This document shows positions 1-5,143 of a stretch of 6,545 bases of DNA, piece by piece. A program made the position numbers and the translations under genes. Under the pieces are notes generated by a model. That model made no database searches, was not told the origin of the DNA, and saw nothing but the letters and a program-made list of their open reading frames with translations. Where the stretch lies: NCBI GenBank assembly GCA_024639445.1, contig JAHEIJ010000126.1:1-6545 (forward strand), read 5' to 3'. Position 1 is the stretch's first letter; every line of letters begins with the position of its first letter. The stretch comes from Gammaproteobacteria bacterium. Lineage in GTDB: Bacteria; Pseudomonadota; Gammaproteobacteria; UBA6429; Thiohalophilaceae.

Positions 1-499
1 CCCGAAAGTAAGGCAGGACATAAAAGCCCAACGTGCCCCAGTCCTGGATCAGGGCGAAATTAACCATAGGCTGACCGAGCTTTTCCCGCCGGTCCGGCAC
101 TTCCACCTCATCATCCTGGTTAATGATATCGGTGAGGCGACGAAACTCAGTAACCGCCCAGTATTCCTTCCCAATACCGGCTTGCAACTCCCAGTTTTCA
201 GCCGCCTTGATATACAGAAGTTCGCGAATATCCCCATGGGTACGTTCATCATCATGCTGATCAACGCGGCCGAAGGCGATAAAGGAAAAACTCTGCCGAC
301 CCTTATCCCACTGGTGGGCATATTCCGGCCTGAAAGCGGCGGAGAGGTTGGTATCTTTATACTGACGGGGATCACTCGGATCATTGGGAAACCAGCGAAA
401 CTCACCCGCCACATAGCCCGACCATTCTCCTGCCAGCAGCGGACTCGCCGTGACCATGAACAACAGGCCGATCACAATTGCACGGACCCACATAAACAT
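1..499 (-). CDS. Outer-membrane beta-barrel-like protein, third gene of the RND operon (3' end beyond window)
   Basis: I translated this by hand from the minus strand; the frame stays open from the ATG at 499 to the window edge (about 166 residues), so the C-terminus is missing. It starts MFMWVRAIVIGLL, a typical signal peptide with a likely cut after A23 (PLLA/GEW), so the product is exported. The mature part is rich in Trp, Tyr and Phe, with alternating hydrophobic and polar residues (for example ELLYIKAAENWELQAGIG), as in outer-membrane beta-strands. A WAVTE...DIINQ segment recalls porin-like barrels often found beside RND/LolA-like pairs; that resemblance is from memory, not a search. The gene starts 6 bp after the LolA-like stop and in the same frame. 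No Shine-Dalgarno is visible, so translation probably depends on ribosomes finishing the upstream gene. The ATG at 493 is an alternative start. The proposed role, an outer-membrane endpoint for the exporter, is inference. Confidence 0.72.
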   Translation of the reverse strand, partial: MFMWVRAIVIGLLFMVTASPLLAGEWSGYVAGEFRWFPNDPSDPRQYKDTNLSAAFRPEYAHQWDKGRQSFSFIAFGRVDQHDDERTHGDIRELLYIKAAENWELQAGIGKEYWAVTEFRRLTDIINQDDEVEVPDRREKLGQPMVNFALIQDWGTLGFYVLPYFR

Positions 500-505
500 T
501 AACTG

Positions 506-1285
506 TTAACGCGCCCGTTTGAGACTCTTCTTATCAAAGTCTCTGTCAGTCAAGCCAATCTTGTGTTGATACTCCGACCAAAGCAAAGTCGTGCTTTTCC
601 CTGTCTGGTGATTTACCATCTCCATGCGATCCGGTCGCCAGTACTGGTTCAGGTATTGCTTGTAGTCGTGGTAGGTCAGGGTTTTTAATAACTCACCTTT
701 GCGATCATAAAACTCGACCTTGAGCGGCTGATACATTTGCTTGTCAATCCAGACAAGCTGCCTGGTATATCCTGTATGCTTATACTGGGGATAACGTTCA
801 TTAACAAATGTCGCCCGGCCATTCAGATCCTCGTCTTTTATGAATTTATATTTGTACTTCTCGATTTCCTGCGACGAGATATCTTCGTAGGCAAACTCAC
901 TGCCCATAAAGGGTCCGGACTTGTTGGAGGATGAGATACGTTTAACCCTTTTCAAAGCCGGTAAATATAACCATTGATCATCCGGCTTGACGGCATGGGT
1001 AAAACTCAAAAACGCGGTACCCTTTACATCGCGCGGCGTATCAAAAATGATCAACGCCTTGTCACCATCCCCCTCCACTTCCAGACTGCGATTGCGAATG
1101 TCCCGCAGGCTTTCCTCGCCCTGCCGATTTCGCAGGATCATTTTCATGCTGGAGGTCTGGTCACTCCAGCCGGTGTCCCGCTTATCGGCCTCAACGGCGA
1201 TTGCCAGACCTTTTTCCTCCGCTGTTTCGGCATAAGCACTAACTGGCAGAACTATGCACAACAGCAACAGTAGATGTCTCATCAT
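506..1285 (-). CDS. LolA-like outer membrane lipoprotein-sorting family protein (periplasmic)
   Basis: The product has 259 residues with a clear signal peptide: MMRH, a leucine run, then SAYA/ET with a likely cut after A19. It is expected to be periplasmic and soluble; C10 is in the hydrophobic core and there is no lipobox. The mature part fits the LolA-like fold family found next to RND exporters: an early stretch with SSMKMILRNRQG, a central DDQWLYLPALKRVKRI segment, GSEFAYEDIS, and a late LVWIDKQMYQPLKVEFYDRKG beta-hairpin region. Such proteins bind hydrophobic ligands such as acyl chains in an open beta-barrel. True LolA carries lipoproteins from LolCDE to LolB, but this one is paired with an RND pump and is unlikely to be the housekeeping LolA. 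The start is fixed by GGAGGG at 1294-1299, 8 nt ahead of the ATG; a second ATG follows at 1282. The first 47 bp, and the ribosome site, lie inside the end of the RND gene, which points to translational coupling. The substrate is unknown. Confidence 0.87.
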   Translation of the reverse strand: MMRHLLLLLCIVLPVSAYAETAEEKGLAIAVEADKRDTGWSDQTSSMKMILRNRQGEESLRDIRNRSLEVEGDGDKALIIFDTPRDVKGTAFLSFTHAVKPDDQWLYLPALKRVKRISSSNKSGPFMGSEFAYEDISSQEIEKYKYKFIKDEDLNGRATFVNERYPQYKHTGYTRQLVWIDKQMYQPLKVEFYDRKGELLKTLTYHDYKQYLNQYWRPDRMEMVNHQTGKSTTLLWSEYQHKIGLTDRDFDKKSLKRAR

Positions 1286-3578
1286 CTTCGGTTCCCTCCA
1301 ATTTCATTAATAGTGGCGGCAGGAGCAGGAAATCCGCTACCAGCGCAAAGGTAATCACAATAGCAGTCAACAGCCCCATTCCGGAGTTCAACTCAAATGT
1401 CGACTGGGATAACACCAGGAACCCTGCAACCAAAACGATGGAGGTGGTTAACAGAGCCCGACCGACCGTATTAAAGGCGTAGCGCACCGCATCCGGCGAA
1501 CTGTATCCGCGTTCCCGCCGTGCGCGCAGGTATTTACTCAGGAAATGCACTGTATCATCCACCACAATACCCAGCGTCATGGTCGTGACCACGGAAAGTG
1601 CCAGACCCACTTCACCAACCAGCATTCCCCACAGGCCAAACCCCATCGCCGCCGGCACTAGGTTGGGCAACATACTCACCAGGCCGATCTTGACTGAACG
1701 CAACGCCACGATTAGCAACAGGGAAATCACGATGAGCGCCAGGGTCGTACCTCCCAACATACTGATGATGTTGCGCTTGCCAATATGCGCAAACATCATC
1801 GATGGGCCGCTTGCATCGGCAGTGGCAATCAAACGGGTATTCTCTGCCAGCCAGTTCCCGGCCCGTTGTTCCAATGCCAGTAATTCGTTGGTCGACATGG
1901 TCTTGAGTGATGCCGTCATGCGGGTCGATGACTTGTCAATATTGATCTGGTTATTGAGGTCCAGCCCATAGGGCAATGACATTTCATACAGCAACAGAAA
2001 CTGGGCCGCGAGGTCCCGTTCATCCGGCAGGCGATACCAGGACTCATCATCAGCATGCATGTTTTTATTCAGCCGTTTCATGATATCGGTAAAAACATTC
2101 ACATGCAGGGTTTCAGGTTGCTGGCGATACCACTCGGCAAACCCGGCTACTTCCCGTAAAAATTCTGGCTCACTGATACCGCTGCTTTCTCCCGCCGGCA
2201 GTGAATAGTCGGCAACATACAGGCCGGTCAGATTCTCCGTGGTGTAGTCCGCATGCTGCCGGAAAGTGACTGTTTCATCGAAATACTGCACAAAAATATC
2301 GTTTAACTCATTGCGCGGTATGAATGCGATTAACACCACTATGAACAGCCCCATGCCCCAGAACAGTGGCCGCCGTTTGTCCACCACAAAATTACCCAGC
2401 TTCATCATGGCGGTGTCTGCGCCTTGCTCGTAATGCCTGATTCGCACCGGTAGCAGCGTCATCAAGGCAGGCAGTAAGGTCACCGAAAACACAAACGAAG
2501 CCAGCACACCAATGGCAACAAAATTACCCAGATGTTGGAAAGGCGGCACTTCGGAAAAATTCATACTCAGGAAACCAATCGCGGTGGTGGCGCTGGCCAG
2601 AAATACCGGTTGCAGGTTTACGCGCAGGCTTTCTATTACTGCCGCATTTTTCTCAACGCCGTGACGCATCTCGTGCAGAAATGTCACCAGCACATGCACT
2701 GAGTTTGCAATGGCGACTGTCAGGATAATGGTCGGTGATGCGGCAGATGGCGGGGTGAGAGGAAAGCCGATATAACCCCCCGTTCCCATGGCAACGACGA
2801 TAGAAAACAGAATCACCAGCAAAGTTGCAAACGCGCCACTCAAAGCCCTTAGCAGCAGGATCAATATCACCAGCATCAGGCCAAAACTGATCGGTACCAG
2901 GGTTTGCATATCACCTTTGGATGCTTCAGAGAAGGCATTGTTCATCATGACCATGCCGGTAAGACGAACTTCGACAGCGGGATAGGCTTTGGAGATTTCG
3001 GCTGCCATATCACGTGCCGCCTTGACCACTTGCGGCACTTCCTTAGTCTCGTTCTTGCCCGGCAACTGAATCGTCGCATTCACGGCCGTCACCCTGCCAT
3101 CCGGTGAAATCAGGCGTTGCACCAGCAGCGGTTCGTTAAGGGCAATTGTTTTTATATTCTCAATCTCGGAGGCGGAGAGCCCTTCTGCAGCTTCAACCAG
3201 ATCACGCACAATCAGGTCATCTTCTTCCGCTTCCGTGTGTTGAAAATTGCTGATGGAGTCGACTCGAATGGAATAGGGTAACTGCCAGGCCTGTTCCGTC
3301 AATTGTTCGACCACAGAAAGAGTTTCGTTGCTAAACACCTTGCCGTCCCTGGGCGAAATGACAAACATCATGTTGTCGTTTTTGGTATAGGTATTCTCCA
3401 GCGCATCAAAGGCCAGTAACTGGGGATTGTCTTCACTAAAGAAGACGCGGTAGTTGGTGGTAAAGGCAAGGTGTTTGCCACCGCTTCCAGCGAGTACCAC
3501 AATTAACAAACTCGCCACGATGATTAGCCAGCGATAGCGAATCACCCATTTACCGAAATTGGCTTCTAGTTCATGCAT
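1239..3578 (-). CDS. RND superfamily exporter, MMPL/COG1033 type
   Basis: The 779-residue inner-membrane protein has the duplicated RND layout. TM1 is at about 13-32, followed by a periplasmic domain to about 225. TM2-6 lie between about 226 and 376, and TM7 at about 406-420. A second periplasmic domain runs to about 605, and TM8-12 fill about 606-758. At 779 residues it is shorter than the roughly 1,000-residue drug pumps and fits the COG1033/HAE3-like class, which includes the hopanoid transporter HpnN. In the second half, GIVVDDTVHF gives the acidic pair D674/D675 expected to carry protons. The matching place in the first half reads AIANSVH (A291/N292) and lacks acids. The start has AGGAGGG at 3583-3589, about 5 nt ahead of the ATG. 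It is the first gene of an operon with the LolA-like and barrel genes, and no periplasmic adaptor gene is present. A proton-driven exporter of a lipid-like substrate is the likely role, but the substrate cannot be read from sequence. Confidence 0.92.
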   Translation of the reverse strand: MHELEANFGKWVIRYRWLIIVASLLIVVLAGSGGKHLAFTTNYRVFFSEDNPQLLAFDALENTYTKNDNMMFVISPRDGKVFSNETLSVVEQLTEQAWQLPYSIRVDSISNFQHTEAEEDDLIVRDLVEAAEGLSASEIENIKTIALNEPLLVQRLISPDGRVTAVNATIQLPGKNETKEVPQVVKAARDMAAEISKAYPAVEVRLTGMVMMNNAFSEASKGDMQTLVPISFGLMLVILILLLRALSGAFATLLVILFSIVVAMGTGGYIGFPLTPPSAASPTIILTVAIANSVHVLVTFLHEMRHGVEKNAAVIESLRVNLQPVFLASATTAIGFLSMNFSEVPPFQHLGNFVAIGVLASFVFSVTLLPALMTLLPVRIRHYEQGADTAMMKLGNFVVDKRRPLFWGMGLFIVVLIAFIPRNELNDIFVQYFDETVTFRQHADYTTENLTGLYVADYSLPAGESSGISEPEFLREVAGFAEWYRQQPETLHVNVFTDIMKRLNKNMHADDESWYRLPDERDLAAQFLLLYEMSLPYGLDLNNQINIDKSSTRMTASLKTMSTNELLALEQRAGNWLAENTRLIATADASGPSMMFAHIGKRNIISMLGGTTLALIVISLLLIVALRSVKIGLVSMLPNLVPAAMGFGLWGMLVGEVGLALSVVTTMTLGIVVDDTVHFLSKYLRARRERGYSSPDAVRYAFNTVGRALLTTSIVLVAGFLVLSQSTFELNSGMGLLTAIVITFALVADFLLLPPLLMKLEGTEDDETSTVAVVHSSAS
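1294..1299 (-). promoter_or_regulatory. Ribosome binding site of the LolA-like gene, inside the RND coding sequence
   Basis: GGAGGG on the minus strand with an 8-nt spacer to the ATG at 1285. It lies within the last codons of the RND exporter gene, so ribosomes ending translation of the exporter pass through it. This decides the start of the LolA-like gene and explains the 47-bp overlap. Confidence 0.8.
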
Positions 3579-3582
3579 GGCG

Positions 3583-3589
3583 CCCTCCT
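3583..3589 (-). promoter_or_regulatory. Ribosome binding site of the RND exporter gene
   Basis: AGGAGGG on the minus strand lies about 5 nt before the ATG at 3578. It picks this ATG over the out-of-frame ATG at 3574-3572. Confidence 0.8.
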
Positions 3590-3629
3590 GGGTTGGCCTC
3601 CATTACTGCCGAGTAAATTTTTACGAAAA

Positions 3630-3649
3630 TATTCACTCGTTAATGAATA
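3630..3649. promoter_or_regulatory. Probable TetR operator upstream of the RND operon
   Basis: This is a 20-bp imperfect palindrome, TATTCACTCG joined to TTAATGAATA, in which 8 of 10 base pairs are symmetric (TATTCA, 8 bp, TGAATA). It lies 51-70 nt upstream of the RND start codon. Its left half belongs to GAAAATATTCACT (3625-3637), a 13-mer that recurs exactly in the tetR promoter at 4325-4337. Size and symmetry are usual for TetR-family operators. The right end overlaps the U-tract of the tetR terminator. No convincing -35/-10 pair for the operon can be seen here, so the exact way it represses is open. Binding by the neighbouring TetR protein is inference. Confidence 0.65.
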
Positions 3650-3676
3650 AAAAGCCCGACAAACATCATCGGGCTT
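3647..3676 (-). terminator. Intrinsic terminator of the tetR gene
   Basis: On the minus strand a perfect 8-bp stem, AAGCCCGA with TCGGGCTT, closes a 9-nt loop (3660-3668). A U-rich tail follows that reads TTTTTATT, counting the last stem bases. It begins only 6 nt past the tetR stop codon. In the plus direction there is no T-tract, so it acts on minus-strand transcripts. It should separate tetR from the RND operon, with leakage possible. Confidence 0.88.
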
Positions 3677-3682
3677 ACGGTC

Positions 3683-4288
3683 TTAACGTCGAACCAGTCC
3701 CTTCAGCAATAGCTCGACGACCTGCTGTGCAATTGCTTCAAATTCCTTCTGGCTGTACAACGGCACAAATATCGGTACTTCGAACAAGGTCAGCGTGGCG
3801 TACACTGCGCGTGCTGTGGCAATCACATCATCGACGGCAAATTCGCCGGTCTCATTACCATGAGCAAGGATCTCGGCCAACAGGGCACACTGTGCCTGAA
3901 TCTTCTCATGCACAATGTCCTGGCGCTGGCTGGTTACTGTGGCAACCAACTCATTAATCTTGGGCTGACTTTGTACGGCTTCCTGGGTATAGCGCAGGGT
4001 TCCCAGCACAAAAGCCCGCAAGCGTTGCTCTGCGGTCTGACCCGGTTGGCGCGCCTGTTCACGCAGGACATCCACCCGCTCTCCCATGCAGCGACTGGCA
4101 CAGGCGGCGGCGATATCGTGCTTGTTTTCAAAATAGCGATACAGATTGGCGGCTGACATCTGAACATCCTCGGCGATTTCCGCCATGGTGGTCTTGCTGT
4201 AGCCGTAATCGCGAAATCGATCCTCAGCCGCATCCAGAATGCGAATACGGATCTCTTCACTGGTTTGTTCTGCTGTTCGCGCTTGCAT
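3683..4288 (-). CDS. TetR/AcrR-family transcriptional regulator
   Basis: The 201-residue protein has the usual TetR length and layout. The N-terminal DNA-binding domain spans about 13-60: helix 1 IRIRILDAAEDRFRDYG, then the helix-turn-helix YSKTTMAEIAEDVQMSAANLYRYFENK (about 30-56) with the family's typical LYRYF end. Residues about 70-200 form an all-helical ligand and dimer domain, which is divergent and gives no hint of the ligand. It lies directly upstream of the RND operon on the same strand, with its own promoter and terminator. A shared sequence element in both upstream regions suggests that it represses itself and the exporter genes, probably released by the exported compound or a precursor. 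The ATG at 4288 has no Shine-Dalgarno, and no other ATG, GTG or TTG occurs before the HTH, so this start is retained. The transcript may be leaderless. Target and ligand are inferred, not shown. Confidence 0.92.
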   Translation of the reverse strand: MQARTAEQTSEEIRIRILDAAEDRFRDYGYSKTTMAEIAEDVQMSAANLYRYFENKHDIAAACASRCMGERVDVLREQARQPGQTAEQRLRAFVLGTLRYTQEAVQSQPKINELVATVTSQRQDIVHEKIQAQCALLAEILAHGNETGEFAVDDVIATARAVYATLTLFEVPIFVPLYSQKEFEAIAQQVVELLLKGLVRR

Positions 4289-4295
4289 GAGAATG

Positions 4296-4324
4296 TGTAT
4301 AGACCAGCATTAGTGAATATTCAA
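4296..4324 (-). promoter_or_regulatory. Sigma-70-type promoter of tetR
   Basis: On the minus strand a -35 box TTGAAT (4319-4324) and a -10 box TATACA (4296-4301) are separated by exactly 17 bp; each matches the consensus at 4 of 6 positions. Transcription would begin around 4288-4290, at or next to the tetR ATG. The -35 box falls inside the inverted repeat at 4311-4338, so a bound repressor would block polymerase. Confidence 0.65.
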
Positions 4325-4338
4325 GAAAATATTCACTA
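4311..4338. promoter_or_regulatory. Perfect 11-bp inverted repeat in the tetR promoter, probable TetR operator
   Basis: TAGTGAATATT (4311-4321) and AATATTCACTA (4328-4338) are exact inverted repeats separated by 6 bp, covering the tetR -35 box. The right arm belongs to the 13-mer GAAAATATTCACT shared with the RND upstream region. The left arm, TTAGTGAATA at 4310-4319, matches the other half of the RND site (TTAATGAATA) at 9 of 10 positions. The two half-sites are in the opposite order to the RND operator. Autorepression by TetR is the simplest reading. Confidence 0.7.
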
Positions 4339-4504
4339 TTCAGGGTTATTTACCCTTAATTTATTTATTGCTTTCTTTCCCTCCCGCCACGATTGGCACA
4401 CGTGTATAGTCCATCCATAGAAGGTTTTGACACCGCACTGTGTGACCCTGTCACCAACGATGGCAGTGTTGCGAGTCATACTTGCGCTTAGAGGCTTATC
4501 TTCC
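4339..4504. other. Divergent intergenic region between tetR and the DUF2892 gene
   Basis: No gene is supported here. A short dyad AGGGT, 5-nt loop, ACCCT lies at 4342-4356, beside the TetR operator and ahead of an AT-rich and pyrimidine-rich run to about 4385. On the plus strand there is a perfect TTGACA at 4427-4432 and a good TATAGT at 4405-4410, but neither has a proper partner box at 16-18 bp. A GTGAC/GTCAC dyad with a 3-bp centre sits at 4442-4454. The promoter of the DUF2892 gene must be in this stretch, but I cannot place it. Confidence 0.5.
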
Positions 4505-4510
4505 GGAGGA
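4505..4510 (+). promoter_or_regulatory. Ribosome binding site of the DUF2892 gene
   Basis: GGAGGA with a 7-nt spacer to the ATG at 4518. It decides between this ATG and a longer in-frame reading from a TTG at 4482, which would place the ribosome site inside the gene and add a non-conserved 12-residue extension. Confidence 0.85.
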
Positions 4511-4517
4511 AACAGCA

Positions 4518-4709
4518 ATGAAAAACGTAGGTACTATCGATAGAGTGTTACGCATCGTGGTCGGGCTGGCTCTGATCAGTATTGTATTTATCGGGCCACA
4601 GACGCCATGGGGCTGGATTGGTGTGGTTCCCCTTGGGACCGCGCTGTTGGGCTATTGCCCCTTGTACAGCCTGCTGGGAATCAAAACCTGTCCTGCTCAA
4701 AAAACTTGA
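4518..4709 (+). CDS. DUF2892 (YgaP-like transmembrane domain) small membrane protein
   Basis: The 63-residue protein starts MKNVGTIDRVLRIVVG, the hallmark N-terminus of the DUF2892/YgaP transmembrane family. It has two hydrophobic segments (about 10-26 and 33-53), joined by a short GPQTPWGW turn. It ends with the family's CPLYSLLGIKTC signature (C47, C58). In E. coli YgaP this domain is fused to a rhodanese domain. Here it stands alone, which is the usual length for the single-domain form. Its function is not established; links to sulfur or persulfide handling come from YgaP and may not apply here. It is the only plus-strand gene in the window, divergent from tetR and convergent with the two-component pair, with its own ribosome site and terminator, so it is probably monocistronic. 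Confidence 0.88.
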   Translation: MKNVGTIDRVLRIVVGLALISIVFIGPQTPWGWIGVVPLGTALLGYCPLYSLLGIKTCPAQKT

Positions 4710-4717
4710 TTATCCAG

Positions 4718-4753
4718 CCAAGGTCATCAGTCCATTACGACTGATGGCCCTGG
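4718..4753. terminator. Hairpin terminator between the convergent DUF2892 and response regulator genes
   Basis: An 8-bp perfect stem CATCAGTC/GACTGATG with a 6-nt loop (4733-4738) extends outwards through a G-U pair, two G-C pairs, one mismatch and three more pairs (CCA/TGG). It begins 8 nt after the DUF2892 stop. The plus-strand tail is only TTTCATC, a weak U-tract, and the minus-strand side has no adjacent T-run. It most likely ends the DUF2892 transcript and may also help stop the opposing one. Confidence 0.6.
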
Positions 4754-4768
4754 TTTCATCCGCTGGGA

Positions 4769-5143
4769 TTATTCTCCCAACACCCTTTCAATGGTGGCTA
4801 GCAACTCGTCGGTCTTCACTGGCTTGGCAAGAAACTCATGACCCCCGATATTCGATCCCATACTCTCGGTTTCATCCTTGGTCACGATGGCCGTCATGAA
4901 AATGAATTTAATCCGGGATAATTCTTCATCTTCCTGCAACTGGGCCGAGACCTCATCGCCACTCATGTCCGGCATCATGACATCAAGAAAAATCAAATCC
5001 GGCTTAAACTCGCGTGCGGCCTGAACCGCCTTGCTACCCTGATTTTCAGTCCTGACTTCGTAATTGCCGGTCCGCTCCAGATTCAGCTTGACCATACGGG
5101 TCAAAGCCGGCTCATCATCCACCACCAGTATGCGTTTTTTCAT
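4769..5143 (-). CDS. Stand-alone CheY-like response regulator receiver
   Basis: The 124-residue protein is a single receiver domain with all key residues: acidic pocket D9/D10 (VVDDE), phospho-acceptor D54 (LIFLDVMMPDMSG), T84 (FIFMTAI) and K107 (FLAKPV). There is no DNA-binding or enzymatic output domain, so it must act through protein contacts or by passing phosphate on. Its start overlaps the end of the kinase gene in an ATGA, with a GGGGAG ribosome site (5151-5156) 7 nt ahead of the ATG. This implies coupled translation and a cognate pair. The downstream partner is not in the window. The receiver identity is secure; the process it controls is unknown. Confidence 0.95.
   Translation of the reverse strand: MKKRILVVDDEPALTRMVKLNLERTGNYEVRTENQGSKAVQAAREFKPDLIFLDVMMPDMSGDEVSAQLQEDEELSRIKFIFMTAIVTKDETESMGSNIGGHEFLAKPVKTDELLATIERVLGE

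Noticed and set aside
49..414. 121-residue minus-strand open frame overlapping the barrel gene
   Set aside because: It is a different frame from the signal-peptide-bearing barrel frame that runs from 499 to the edge, and its protein has no sensible composition.
1579..1971. Plus-strand open frames inside the RND gene and the other large genes
   Set aside because: They are antisense shadows of well-supported genes, with no ribosome sites and no recognisable products.
4394..4409. Sigma-54-like promoter starting TGGCAC
   Set aside because: The required GC at the -12 position, 10 bp after the GG, reads TA instead.
4441..4455. CRP-like site TGTGA...TCACC upstream of the DUF2892 gene
   Set aside because: The spacer is 5 bp, not the 6 bp that CRP sites need, and the right half ends in C instead of A.
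4482..4517. Longer N-terminus for the DUF2892 protein from a TTG at 4482
   Set aside because: The GGAGGA site lies inside this extension and directs the ATG at 4518, whose product begins with the conserved family start.
4336..4518. 60-residue minus-strand open frame in the divergent intergenic region
   Set aside because: It starts at a TTG, has no ribosome site, covers the tetR upstream dyads and the DUF2892 leader, and its product resembles nothing I know.
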